A DNA stretch of 64,000 nucleotides from Ecdyonurus torrentis (Eukaryota; Arthropoda; Insecta; Ephemeroptera; Heptageniidae). The notes below the pieces were generated by a model that was given only the letters and a program-made list of their open reading frames with translations, was not told the origin of the DNA and ran no database searches. How positions within the stretch are numbered: the first letter of the stretch is position 1; each line of letters starts with the position of its first letter. Shown piece after piece: positions 23,072 to 37,400 of this stretch. Location: positions 32,700,254 to 32,764,253 of the forward strand of contig OX439129.1 of the NCBI GenBank assembly GCA_949318235.1. The letters run 5' to 3'. The translations under genes were made by a program, and so were the position numbers.

Positions 23072-24759
23072 AACTGACTTCCACATTTGTGTTTAAAGAA
23101 TCATCATTTAATTGCCAATAAATCATCTTTGAATAATTAAAGTTAATTGCATTTAATTATAATTATTTTCTTAATAATAAAGTGATTGAAATTAATTTAT
23201 ATAATATGTAATGTGAAAATAACATAATATTTATATGGAGGATATGTTTAGGAGTTGAGAGTATATACACGTTGGTAGCCTCAGGGAAGCTGACATTATT
23301 ATAATTTCAATTACATTCACATCTGACGAAACAAGTCCGTTGCACTTGATGTTGCCGATCCTGTTTTCCTGTTGAACACTGCATCTGCATTTTCAAGTCT
23401 ACATTCCTAAAATGATGATTTTAGTGCTATACAACATACGATTTTCTATTTTATATTAATTTACACATGTATTCGTGGAATCATTAAAATATAAAAACTA
23501 TTTTTGTATATTAATAAATTATAGCTTGTTGGGCATCTTTCGTAAAACTTATTTTATTTATTATGCAAAATATTTTAAGCATGTTATTTCTAAATGAACT
23601 GTCCGATAAAAAGAACAAACATTTACTTGAAATATTATGTCTTAAATTGTATGAATTGATAAATATTTTCCTTGAGATGTGTTAATAACGGAAATATCAA
23701 TTGGCCTTATTTAATTACGCATGTTTTACGTTATGTATATTTATGTTCACTATACACGTGTAATATCGCAGTCAGAGAGCGCTGACAATTTCTTTTGCGT
23801 GATACATATTTTATTTTCATTGTTATCAAGAACCGTTATTTTTACTGATAGTAACACTTTCTTTTTTCACGAAACAGTTTTTTCATGCAATATTTATTTC
23901 TCAAAAAATTTGCCCCCTACGTAAAATTATAAGTGAGATTTTTTTTGCAACATAATTGCAAAGAAAAAAAAAAACTACTAGAATAAAATAATAGCAATTT
24001 GGCTTACTTGAAATATTGTTATTATTGCAATTATGTGGCATACAAGATTAACTTTTAATATTTCTATTGTTTTAGGAAACCTTCTTCTTGGTGGTCGGTG
24101 GACTCATGTTTGGTGCAGCAGGTGCTCTAATTCTAGCAGCCCTGGACCAAGTTCCACATCAACTTGTCGACTACGCGGCTGCTCTTGGAACTCTATCTCT
24201 CGTGACTGCCCTTCTATTCTTTATAGATTTTGCTCTGTCATCAAAACGACGAAAGAAATACAAACCAAAACCTCTACCACCTCCGGTATTAAAAATAAAT
24301 AATGCAACACAAACTTTAGATCAAAAATCATACGTCGGTCCACTTTTTGTAACAAAAACTGAGACACCAATACATCGATTTCACAGTTCTGATCACACTA
24401 CGCCCAAGTGGGTCGGTGATGAAGAACCAACTGATATGAATAATGTACATCATCAACATCATCATCAAGACCATATGGTGCAACCTACACCTCCACCAGC
24501 AGGGTTTATGCATGATACTCCAACACGCGGCTTTGTATTAAGAACTGCACAAAATTGGCCTAGGGTTGTCACTCCTAAACCTCCAACAAAAATTGGAGTA
24601 ACTCGCTCCACATCAACAGAAACTTTAGATGAAGATATTTCTTTTCATCCACACACAGTAGAAATTACAACGGAAACACCACGATCAGTTATTAATACTA
24701 AAGTTTTACATAGATGGCTTAATCAAAAACGTGACATGAATGGTACCAATTTAATTTAA
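22059..24759 (+). CDS. Snakeskin/MARVEL-like four-TM protein with long C-terminal tail, gene 8 (317 aa)
   Basis: Exons 22059-22100, 22653-22880 and 24076-24759, both junctions phase 0. The N-terminus is minimal (MACDPW). TM1 spans the first intron (IIIKVFLL|LLSLACLIL), TM2 is YGGFVVICIGLLVAAGCGEL, RRKNSM precedes intron 2, TM3 is FFLVVGGLMFGAAGALILAA, and TM4 is AAALGTLSLVTALLFFIDFAL with the family Asp. The TM1-TM2 loop is long, about 45 residues with DENGATFVDITYGG before TM2. After TM4 comes a tail of about 150 residues, basic at first (SSKRRKKYKPK), then Pro-, Thr- and His-rich (VHHQHHHQDH), presumably cytosolic and suited to partner binding. Gene structure and motifs tie it to the array 7 kb away, from which it is split by the RNA-binding gene. 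Confidence 0.85.
22993..23070. repeat. (CT)n microsatellite, 78 bp, in gene 8 intron
   Basis: Uninterrupted CT repeat; on the other strand it yields a false Arg-Glu repeat frame. Confidence 0.97.
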
Positions 24760-27308
24760 TTATTTTTATTATATATACATAGATTATGAGATCTACTTCA
24801 CTGGTACCTCTTATTCACTTCAAGAGGTTTGTTCCAGTGATTTATTTTAGACAAATCAATACTGATTATATAGTGCCACTTGTAAGACGTAACAGTTGGT
24901 GTATGAACTTGAATTCTTGAGAATTTAGAATGAATTTTATAATATATGTAACTGTATGTTGATGTAAAGATATACTATAGTGTGAATAATTGTTGTATGT
25001 GTTTATTGAAAGGCTGGTGCCAAGTGAATTATTTTTTATTAATAATTACTTTCTAAGATATTTAATTTTATCCGTGCCTACTTTTAGATAATAAGCCGTA
25101 ATAAAATGTTTTTTTTAAATATAATTATCAAATGAGAATAATTTTTAATTACTAGGGAATATAGTTTTGTAATTTAATTATTGTAATATGTTTAAGATAA
25201 TGTCGTTATAATGCGGGAAAAAAATAATCTGCTTGATAAGTAGTCAACAAGCAGGTATTTTTTTTTTTAAATAATATAATAATGTAGAAATAAAATTTTA
25301 AAAAAACAAACATAATTTTACTACTTTTGTACTGTACGCTAAAATATCTTGCATAATTTTTCATGACGTAAAATTAATTATGAGAAAATTGAATTATGTA
25401 TGTTTGTGTAATTTTAATGTACATTTATTTCTTAATAAAAAAGTGCATTTTTTATCAACTTTATTTTTGTTACTTTTAATGTAGTTGAACTATAATTATT
25501 AATTTATTATGTAAAATAGAAATGCTTACAAAGGAAAGATTTTAACTGTTATTTTTATTAATTATAATGTAGAAAAATGAAAAATTTCATGCAAAAATGC
25601 AAATTCATACCGTTATTGCATAATTTGATTAAAAACAAAAACTGAGACACCAATCGGACAGAAAATTTAAAATTTGATCCTTAGATTTTTTTTTTTCAAC
25701 GGTTATATCAATAGCTATATCAAAAGTAAAATCAATTATTCATTTATGTAAGGTCAGTATATTACAAAGAAAATTTATGATTAAGAAAAGAAAATCCTTT
25801 TATTATGGTTTATAATATAATGTTTTTATTTGCCATGTTTGTTTCAATATTATAATAAGAGAAACATTAAAAGTTTTTCACATTATTGTCTTGTGTGCGA
25901 GCTAAAAAATATTACAGCAATTTACCTGGCTATTGTTTTATTTTTTTTTCAAGTTTAAACCATTGAAGAGAGATTTTTATTATAATATTTACAAAACCTT
26001 ATTTCACATCATTGCGGGTATATATTTTATACCCAAGAACCAAGCTCAATATTTATAGCTTTGGTGCGATAAAAATGAAATTTAATAAGACTGCTATGAC
26101 CAAAAAAATTCAAAAAAGTAACGAAGTAATCTTCATTATATTTTATAAGAAAATAAATAAAATAAAAATCTCCTAAATTCATTTTTTTGTTAAAATTTTG
26201 AAATACTTATGAAATAATAATGAAATAGTAAAAAATACTTCGTAAGATTCTTGTCTTATAATTCTTACTCATTTGTTTTTCTTTTAATCAAAACAAAACT
26301 TTCACAAGCATTTGAAATTTTTCAAGTAGTATTATTTAGTGAATAATAATATACAAAATTTAATTTATTTTAAAATCCTAGTTTTAATGGGTTATTTTAC
26401 TTTGACTTTTGATCAAGCAATCTTTAAGTGCTGTGTATTTTTGGCAATATGTAGAGCATAGTAGTGGCAGAAAAACCAATTTACATTCACCACAATATAT
26501 ATAATATACTGTATATGTATATGCATGTATATATAATATATGAGGGAATGGAATACATTTTCATAATATTATTTTGTTATTATTTTTTTTTTTACATAAT
26601 TTTATTTGTATAACTATGTATATTATAAGGTAATAATTTCTGTATTTAATATAATATACTGATTGAAATATTATAGTATATAGACTTTATTTGAGCATTT
26701 TTTTTATTACTGGTCACACAGAATACAATATATATATTTTTTTAAACAATAAATCTTTGCCTTCAACATAATTATTTTAATCGTTTCAACCGAAACCTTC
26801 TTTGTGGCACTTATTCAAAATCCTATATAATATCGATGATTTCACTTTAATATATTTCTGCTATTTAACTGCATTTTTTTTTTTTTTTTTTTTTGAAGTT
26901 AGTAAAAATGAAATCAAAGAATAACATTCATAATAAAAATATGGAGCCTACTCCTTTTTTTGTTTTAATAAAAAATAGTTTTTTTTTAATATAAAATATT
27001 ATATGTATAAAAGTTATGTTAAGCACCACTCCTCTGATTAAAAACATGACTTGAATTTAATTACAAACAAATCCCAATCTTAATTTCATGACTTTCATTC
27101 AATAATCATTCAATATGCATCATATTATATTAATTATGTAATATATATCTCACTCAAGATTAAGTGAACAAAAAAACATTAAAACATTATATATATACAA
27201 AATACATGAAATTTCCACTCTATGGTCAATTTATAATATACTTTTGACCTTTTTTATTCTGAGTCCTTGTGATTTCACAGTCTATGTATTATACACTAAT
27301 AGATCTCG
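24760..27308. other. Convergent intergenic spacer, no gene seen
   Basis: 3' flanks of gene 8 (+) and the myosin gene (-). A+T-rich with many T runs; no exon, RNA gene or element was recognised. Confidence 0.65.
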
Positions 27309-28865
27309 CTATCTTGGGTTAAGACTAATATCTGCGGGATTATCTTGGGGTAAGGCACCACCTCGTTGTCGTTGTTCCATGGTGATGTATTGACGAATAA
27401 GACGAGAAATTTCATGTGCTTGGTCTGTTTGTAGACGTGTGATACGTTGCTGCATCAAATTACCGCATTTCATATCCAAGAATAATACGCCATCTTCTGT
27501 CTTAACCTTTCTTGTAGAAATCACCTCAGAGAATGGATAGTGCATCAACGTTTCCTGAAATATTAAATTTCATTTTGATTACTTATAATATTTTAATATT
27601 AGTTTGTTTGTTTGTTTGTTTTTTTTTTTCAATGAAAAAATAAAAAGTATGGTGGAATTCATGACTTGAATTAGATTAAAAAAATTTAATTAAAAAAAAT
27701 TAATTAAAAAAAATGCAGTCAAAAATCTATAAATCAATGGAAATATACGTAACTTTATCAAACTGACTTCTACATTTTGATTTCGCGTCATTCAATTGAT
27801 TTGCACGTTTGTCAGGCAAGCATGACGTATTGTAACATATTATAATCAAGAATTAATAGTAATTTTAGTCATCAGTGCTACTTACATGGGTTTGCAGATC
27901 TAAGAAGTGCACTCCACTTCTATTCAGCGCTAGAATATGATCAGATCTTTCCTTGGGGTCTGACACACGTTTCACGGCAAAGAAACTTGAGCCAAATAGT
28001 GACCACTTTTGTAGAATATCTGAAAGGAGAAATTATTCTGATTAATAAGTAAATTCTATATTTTAGAGAAAGTATTTAAACAATTAAGCTCTCAAATTTT
28101 TTTTAATGTTTTTGATAAATTATTTTTTAATCTAAAATTTGAAGTTAATAACATTACAATTGCAATGTTACTGTACTAATAAATATCACATGTATGATGA
28201 TTATTAAATTCTTTATTCTTGGTATTATTTTAGAAGTCCAAGTCTTACCTAGCACCTGAGCCTTAGCTTGCACTGTAGCAAGACCCTCAACCTCCTGCCA
28301 ACTTGCTTGCACCATGTTGACCCATTGTGGAGGCTTGATGTCACGTACTGCAAGTGCAGGTTTGGGGAGCAAGAACTTTGTCTCTTTCATCGCTGGCATA
28401 TGAGTCATGTCTGCAGCACGATGAAGTAAGGCCGCAATCTTTGCAATATCGTACTGTAATAAAAAAAAATAGATGTGAAAATTGAAAATTCGTATTTAAA
28501 CACATTACTAAAATAACACGTATAATTCGTATAAAGGTATCACTTACCACAAGCTCTTGTTCGAGATGTTCTCCTGGCATCACAAGTAGAAGTCCCTCCA
28601 GATAGTCAGGTGCCACTTGATTAAATACAACTTCAACGTATAGTGGTGACTCCAGACGCATAGGGTAGTACCATACTGATCGGCAGAAGATCAAGTAGAA
28701 TACCTGTTGGTTCTTATGTAGTTCTGTTGTAACGTCAAGTACGTATTCTTCACGAGCCAGTGGCATTGTAAATGCATCACCCTCGACGATGCAGTATAAC
28801 GAGAATTCTTCAGTTTCGGGAGGTGAACGTACGCCAATTACGCTGCAGATTTCCTCGATAATGTC
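27309..28865 (-). other. C-terminal FERM lobes F2-F3 of the myosin tail
   Basis: Four exons. 28548-28865 encodes the end of F1 and start of F2 (VFYLIFCRSVWYYPMRLE, YNQ-type motif VVFNQVAPDYLEGLL). 28249-28453 encodes helical F2 (YDIAKIAALLHRAAD) and a linker with PPQWVNMVQASW. 27886-28019 and 27309-27554 encode the PH-like F3 (WSLFGSSFFAVKRV, HILALNRSGVHFLDLQTH, HEISRLIRQYI). The protein ends DISLNPR. In class VII and XV myosins this lobe binds cargo adaptors. Confidence 0.85.
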
Positions 28866-31389
28866 CTAAAAATCATAATTTTCATTGTTAGTAATTATTT
28901 TTGAGATAATATATTTTTAGTAATCAATCGTATTTGATTATTCCAATAACTAATCCAAATTATAAGCACTGATAAGATAATTAACATACCTGGACGACAG
29001 TGGTTGACTTGGTGTTGATGACACGCTCGGTACCTCCAGGAAGACGGTAAATCTGTCTCTTTGAATTTCTGCCTGCGCTGATTGCAGTAATCTCCTCTAC
29101 ACTTGGAACGTTCTTACGGCCTCCGTATTTGAATGTCTTACGTAAATTGTGCAGACATACGGTTGCAGTACCTGCACAGGTAAGAAATAAATTAGTAAAA
29201 AATATATATCACACAACAAACCCTGCCAAATTTATTTCACGATCGTAAGGGTATTCAATAGTTACCATGATAAGCTCGCCTCTTGTCATAAGCTGCGGTC
29301 TCGAGGTACTTGAAGAGGTAAGGTTTGAGAGTGTCAGTGCACACGAAGTAGGCTGCGATGATGCTGAAGAGTCTCCAGCCTCGTTGACATGAGTCTGGGT
29401 ATGCAGATTTGTTATTTGTTGTCTGTTTCATTATCTGGCAGTACACCTCGTCCCGCAGTGCTTCGTGTTTGTGGCAGTGCTGTAATGAAAATAGCCATTG
29501 AATTCTATTGTCTTATTTCATCAGTTTTAATCAAACATTTTTTTATTGCAAAATAATAATAATAATACTTATAACAATTTTATTTGACAAAAAATATTAA
29601 AATTTGATATTGCCGTATATTTGTATGTTTAAAATATAAACTAACAGTTTTAAACATTTTTTTAATTGCATTTTATGACAATGAAAGCAATTTAAAATTT
29701 AAATTATTTGTTTTGCAAACATAATGTATTAAATTGTGGGAGCGAGAAATTATAAAGAAATAAAATAAAACAATAAGCAGTTAATGATGGTGTAATTACA
29801 TAATCAAATAATAAATTTGAATTATGAAGGAAGCTTTTTTTTTGCAAGGCGAATGTACTTTTGTGCAGTTGATAAAAGTTATACTGATTTAAGCGGAGAG
29901 TCCCTTAGGGTGTGTCATGATTTTTTATTTCAGATTTATTCGCACCGCACCTTCTTGTCACATAAGCAAGGACCTTTGTATTGTTTGATCTGACTTATAA
30001 ACAATTATGTATAACAATGTAGTTGATTACCCGTGTCCTCATTATAATCAAATTCATTATTTTTTTCTTTTAAACAATCAAGCTGTGAGTTTCATTGAAA
30101 ATTAGTTATATTCATCACAGTAAAATTCTTAAAAATAGCAACTTTATAATTAATAGAAGTGACATATTTCAAAAGTTATTATTTTTAGAGTTGTATCGAC
30201 TTTGACAGAAAAAAAAAAACGGTTTACATGAAAAATATTATACTGTATGCAGTTTTAAGTTTCAAATAAATTGTACAATATGAAAGTGTTAGAAAGAGTG
30301 TTGTAAAAGAATTTAATTGGATTCATATTTATGACTTTAAATCATGCATCGATACTTCCAAACCAATAATCAATGGCGTCAATTATCATGTATTGTGGCA
30401 CGAATACCGTTATGATAATTCATATTGTTATCTCCTTCTCACAAGTTAGCAATAAAACATGCGTAAGAAATTGTAAGCATTATTGTAAAATTTTGTTGTT
30501 ATTCATTTTATATAATGATTTTACAAAATTTCTCTCTAAAAGTAGCAACATCAGATTAAAATTATCTGCAATCATCGTACAAGGAAAAGAATGTAAAAGA
30601 AATTTTACTTCACTAACCTCAGAAAAATTGACGTATAAATTGATTGCTATTTGTTTAATTTATTTGAACTTTCAATAGAATGACGATTTATATATTTTTG
30701 ATTTCCTCACTTTTTATCAATTCCTTTATTAAACTACTTGCGGCAGATATTAACCACAAAATGAACCCTCAGGGAATAAAAAGTAATTGCTACCACAAGA
30801 AATTGATCTTACTCCAAAATATCATTTATATGGTGGCGTAATTGCTACGAAAAAAAAATGCATTTAAGTGAAACTGAAAACTCCTACATTAGCTAAAGCT
30901 ATAACGCTTTAGTATCCGTTTACTTTCCTATCCTGTATAGGACAGATCCTTTACACTTTCGACATAGAGGTCGTTAAATTTATATGAGTTATATTTAATT
31001 GATATTTTTACTTTCATTGTCAATTTCCGTTTACACATCCGATTAAAAAGATTTATTGTTAGTAAAAAAAAAAAAAAGAAATCTATGGTAATTAAGAGAC
31101 TATAAGATTTCGTACCATGAGGATGGTATAGACGCATTTGACTTCCGTGACGTCAGGAGGCATTGGTGCGTCGCCCATGTAGCGCATGATGTTTGTGAAG
31201 CATTCGACTGCGAGTTCGCTCAGCTCTGGAGGCTCCAGACGAAGTAGGGACTCTTTCGGGGGCTCCGGAGAGAATTTCACCATATCCACCTGCAAATAAA
31301 ACAATTTATGTAAAAAACAAAAATAAAGTGTAAATAATAAATAGCTACGTCAAGAAATTATTCTTTCAAAATATTAGAAATTGATATAC

Positions 31390-31421
<32 letters not shown>

Positions 31422-34400
31422 TCGCTATGCTCAAAAATATTTGAATTGCATTAACATGAGGAAATAATAATTATTTCAAAATAATTCTTTATCTCTAATA
31501 AAATTGTTAGATATTATATAAAAATTTAAATATATATAATTTTCCTAACACAAGCATAGATTACACACTATATAATTTTTAAAAACATAAAAATAACAAC
31601 AGTAAACCTTATTTTAAAAAAATATATATATATTATAATTAGACAGATGTAAATAGTCAAAATCTGTTTCAAATTTTAAAGCTAACTGGTGCATTATTAG
31701 AAACGTTATAATTTTAATTTGCAATATTAACTTCAAAACTTATAGTTGATAAAGTTTCCGCAGTATAATATCACGGTGCTTGTGTTTTTTTATACATTGT
31801 CACGGTTCGAAGCAATCGAAATTTCTCTACGTATACTGCACACTTAACACCACACGCAAAATTACATCATGTAACTTCATATTATCGTGAGAAGTATAAA
31901 AATGTTTCCTTTTAAAAATACAGAAAAAAAATTATAGGAAAAAAAAACTTTCTATAATCAATGGTTATTATTACATTTTTTAATCTTATATATGAAGTTA
32001 TCGCTTTTCAATATCATTACATCATCGCACAAAGTGATCTAGATTTATATATAAAATAATAAACAATAAAGGATTATTAAATTTAATTAATGTACCACAT
32101 ATTACTCAATTGTTATTTAGACCTAAATTTATAAGAGTAATTTTTTTTTCTTTTATAATCCTTCAGCTATTTCATGTAACATAATTCAAGTATATATTTA
32201 TAATTAAAAAGTTTTTTTAAATGATTTATTTTTGTAAAACACGGTTATACAAGAAACTGACTGTTATTATTATACTGCTAGATTGTTGTTTTCAAATCGA
32301 TTTATAATAATTGGATACAAAAATCACTTCTCTGCGTTAACTCTGTGTGTGGTATTTAAATAAAGAAATTATTATATGCAATTCATTGTATACACTTAAT
32401 AGTTTTCATTCATGTTGATGTACACGTCATGCTCGGTGTTTATGATCATATTGACTCCAAGCATGATTCAGTGATGTTTACATGGAATCAATTATATGCC
32501 ATCAATTGAATACAACATAATCTTAACCTTTCAATTTCATATACAAAAAGAAATGTTTCTTGTTTGAGTTTAGAAAAAAAACTTATTTTAGCTAAAATTT
32601 TATGATGCAGCATTTTTTACTACCAAAATACATTTTTTATTAATTTATATATTTATGCAAATCGTAAATATTTTTATTGCAATTATTTTCATGTATTTTT
32701 ATTACTTTTAATATTATTTTCTTTTAGCAAGACCAACTAAATATAATGAACAGGAAAACAAGTATAACCTCATGTCGACCTGTAGAAAAAAAAAACTTGT
32801 TACTAATTACTGTTAGATCATTAATTCTATGATCATACAACAATAAGATCTTAATGATAAAAAACTATACAGTATTGTACATTCATGCACGTTACTTTCT
32901 ATTCTATTTAAGATTTACGTGCGTAAATACTTAATAATGTATTTCATAAAAGTAATTAGCTCGTTATGTTATGTTGTTTTATCTACTTCCTGAATTTTTA
33001 CATATTTTATGTTATTATTTTCATAATTATGATACTATAAAGTAATTATGTTACATACGTGTTAATTCAAAAAAAAAAAAAAAAAAAAAAAAAACTTTGT
33101 AAGTTTTATTAAACTAAGGTATGCACTCTACTCACATAGGGAAAAAAACTAATATGTCATATTTCTCTCGCTTGATTGTATACTTAATACTTTCTCTTCA
33201 ATAATATTTTATGCGAATACCGTACATATATAAATGGCCTACTTGTTTTATAAAATATAATGCCCAAAACAGACCATAAATTTACATTCTTTATAGTTAT
33301 AAACTACCCATTACTCAAAATTATCGTTCATTACTGACGTTTAAATTGGTGTAGGAGTAAAAATGATAGAAATAAGAAAATACATCCAAGTATGGAAGGA
33401 TGTATACATGTACAGTTCCGAAAACAGCAAAGATTAAGCTTTTATTTTATTGTTAACGGAATTTAATGTAATATATTGACGGTAAATAAAACTTAGTAAA
33501 TCTTTTGAAAAATTTATATAAACAAGGTCTTACTTATTGTTACGATCACAGAAAAGGTCGATTACGATCGTTAAATAGAGAAAGTACTAAACTATTTTAT
33601 ATAGCTCGTTATTATTTTGTGATGATCTGCATTCATTATCATTTCCTGTAGCGGAACTGTATTGTTTTGATGGGAAATTTTCCTTATGTATCCTATAAAA
33701 GCTGACACAATTTTAAATCTTTGTCATAAAGTCTATACCTTAATTAAAAGTTAAAAAGTTAGAAAATAAAAAAAATTATGATCGTAGTTTTGTAACAAAA
33801 TGTATTCGTGTAAATGCAGTATAAATAAAAAGAGAATTTAGAAAATAGAATTTTATTGGAATTTGTTTGTTTTGAGTTGCGCTAGTAAAATAACGATATA
33901 ATAATAAAACGATGATTACGCACAGTTCATGTATTATTATTATGATATTTATTGCAAATTTAGCGCAAATTTTTTTAATGGTAAAAAAGTACTATCACAA
34001 TCGTGTGTACAGTTCATATTATTATGTATATACCCCAATTACTTTGTAATGAGAACAAAAGTATTTTAAATAAGTCCTTTTTTTTAACGTACACATCATT
34101 TATAATTGAGGAAAATTGTAAATTTTTTTCCCAATATCAAATAAGCATTATTATAATAATAAGCTTTCTCTTCAAATACTACTGTTTATATCAGCAGGAA
34201 CCTAATTTTAATGGCATGTTACATTTTTGGAAGTTTTTTTCTTTCTTTAAAGGTGATGATGATGAACATTTGATACAATAAAAGTGATAAAACTAATTAA
34301 AAGTGTGAAGTGTAGCGAAGTTTACTCTATACCAAATCAGATTATTTAATCTATACAGGAAAAAAAAGTGAAGACCTTCACGCGTTTGTTTGACGTATAA

Positions 34401-37400
34401 GATTTATAAGAAATATAAACGTACCTGTTCCTTCCATGTCCAATCACTGTCCTTGCTTTTCTTTTTGTTTTTCTTGCTTTTGATGTTCTCGATCACTTTG
34501 AGAGATCCACTGATTGAACCATCAGCGGTCTTCAGCATCTCAAACCTATAAAACAAACGGACAAAAAAAATTGTAATTATTCTACATTATTATTCCACAT
34601 TTCTAGCAACACTTCATGCGTAAATTAATGACTGCAAAAAAAAAAGCTATAAAATATTTGTAAAGTATAACAAGAACACGCAGCGTTTAAAATAAACAAG
34701 AAACTACACGATTTTTAGCACTTTTAATATTTTTATAGTTTATGTTGCAATTTAATTTTATTATTATTAAAAAAAAAGTATTAGGACAGAAAAAAAAAGT
34801 AGAATATTGTACGAAAGTTGTACGTATATCATGTTTTTGCAATAAAATTAAAAGTAAAACTTAGAAAATGGCCAGAAGTTAAAAAAAAAGTGTTATAAAT
34901 ATACGTTGAAAAGAATCTTGACAAATATTTCGATATTCGTGCTAGCATGTTTGATAGCTAATACGTAACTAACGACAAAGTCTCTATGAACTCAACCTTT
35001 TCTATGTTTCAAATTTTATGCATGGATTCTCCCTAAATGTTCCATTGTTTTATATAAATCGATTTATAGCTACCACCTATAATAACATCCACCTACATGA
35101 CGTAACCAAGGTGATATTAACTTAAAGTTGACATTGACAGGTTAAAAAAAAAAAAGAAACGAGTTACACATGTCATAATGTTTTAGATCAACAATGAACA
35201 CCACCACAAGTAAACAACAATGCAACGGGATTCACGCAATACCAAAATGAATAGAACAAATACTTGAAAATAGGGTATTAATTTGTAATCAATTCAGCAT
35301 AGAAAAAAATTGCTGTTGAAAGGTATTTAACAAACGGTAAGCATAAAGAAATGATGTGTATAAAATTGATATTAATAAATGACTAAATACCAATGAAATG
35401 TTACGGTAATATTTGGTAAAAATAAATAAATAAATCCGTAAAGATAACAGTTTTTAAGCATTGATCAATATGATTTATGTTTCTGTTGTTGTTTTAGTAC
35501 CAATGATAGTATTATAAATATTTTATCAAAAATTTGAAGTACATACAATAAATGTTAACAATAATTAACGGACATAATTATGATATAATATTTCTATAAA
35601 ATATATAAAAATAAAATTCAGTAATTAAGACACACTACAATATCACTAATTAACAAACACTGGATGCACTGATGATTTTTATCACTATACACAATTTACA
35701 ATAATCTTACATTGGTATACAGCAAGCACAATAATCACACATGATCACCTTTGAGCAAGCTCTGCACAAAGCTTATTTCTGACAGTGGCACTTCCACCAT
35801 ACTGTAACAACTGATGTTGACTCTTTCGCCATGAGGGTCGCACGCTATAAGATGCATTATAATAAGATGCAGGGTACAGTGGGTTGAGAGCACTTCTATA
35901 CGGAGACCATGAGAACAAATTAAAAGCCATGATACACTTTATAAAGAAAATGTGAACCGTGCGAGCGAGCTACCGCCGCTCACAAAGCAGCCCAGTATCA
36001 GACTGACGACTGAAAGCTCTCTCCTATTGTTTCTACCTCCCACCACAAGATGCCCGTGTGCGTGCCGCTAATTTTTTTTTTCTTACCAAAATATATGATT
36101 TTTAACATCAATATTTAATACTTCCTTTTACTATAACCCTCACGATTATATTATGTACATTTTTTTTACGTAAATTTCGTGATTTGTTATTTTCAAGGGA
36201 GAAACTTTGATAGTAATCAGTGATTTTTTAATGATGAGATTTTATTAGCAATTTTAATTTCTGTTTGTTTATTCAAAAAAATAAAATCCACTTTATCTAG
36301 CTTTATATTTATAGATTGTAGCATTGATACTAAAATTTGTCTTTTTAAGTTTGAATTTCATCTTATATTCCTAAGAAAACAATATAAAGTATAAATGTAT
36401 TGAATAAATTCACGCTTATTAACTAACTAGTATACTAATCAATACCTAATTTGTGATTTACGTATATTTTTTTCTATTCATGAATAGATTTAAGTTTTCA
36501 TGGTTATAATTAAATACAATCGAATTATAAATTACATATTTTTTTATGTCACGATTGTTTATTTGAATATAGACAATAATAAATTTATAATCAATGATTA
36601 AATTCAGGTTACATGCATCAAAGATTTCATTTCATCACTATGATCATCACAGTATCGTCATATCTTAACAAAAGTCAACTTAATAACAAAACAATAAAGA
36701 ATGAGGTTTATTACAATATTGTGAACACTATTGATACCTTTTATTGAATAAAATAGAGGCAAGCTATTTTTATTGTAATTTAAAATATTCTTTTATTGAA
36801 TTGTGGTTAAAAATAACGTTAATATAATTATGGTTGTTTAAGCTTCTTTTTTTTTAACACAGTAATATTTATTTATCTAAGAGTTCATTCAACTTTACGA
36901 TGTTAATAGAAAAATATTGTTCACAGTATGTACACTTAACTTACATAAAACATGCGTGTAAATTTGGTAATTTAGTGGACACACGCTGTTTCTGTACGCG
37001 AGCTAATTACCAAACTTTACATAAAGAAAGCTTGTACACTTTTTTTTTATTATTGAAAAAAAATTGCGATAAAGAAAAATATTACGATATGCCTAAAACA
37101 AAGCTATACGTATTAAGTACTATGATTATTTTATCAAATATCTTTTGCAACTTGTTTTACATTTTAAATTCATTAATTTAAAATGAGTTAGCAAAAAATA
37201 TGCACTGAAAACTCAAGAAATCATCTCATTGTACATTGTACTATTACAGTACATCACCTCAATTTCAAAGTTTAATTTTAATATAATTATTTTTATATTA
37301 ATTTATTCTGAATTAAAATTCATATTATACTAGTTAAGCTGAAAGGGAATGTTTTTGTAACCCAGAATTTATAATTGGTATATAAAATAAAAAAAATTAT

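Noticed and set aside
22920..23126. - strand frame with Arg-Glu repeats
   Set aside because: It is the reverse reading of the (CT)n microsatellite in the gene 8 intron.
30373..30678. 101-residue + strand frame
   Set aside because: Ile/Lys/Leu-rich composition as expected of A+T-rich DNA, no promoter, no introns, lies in a myosin intron.
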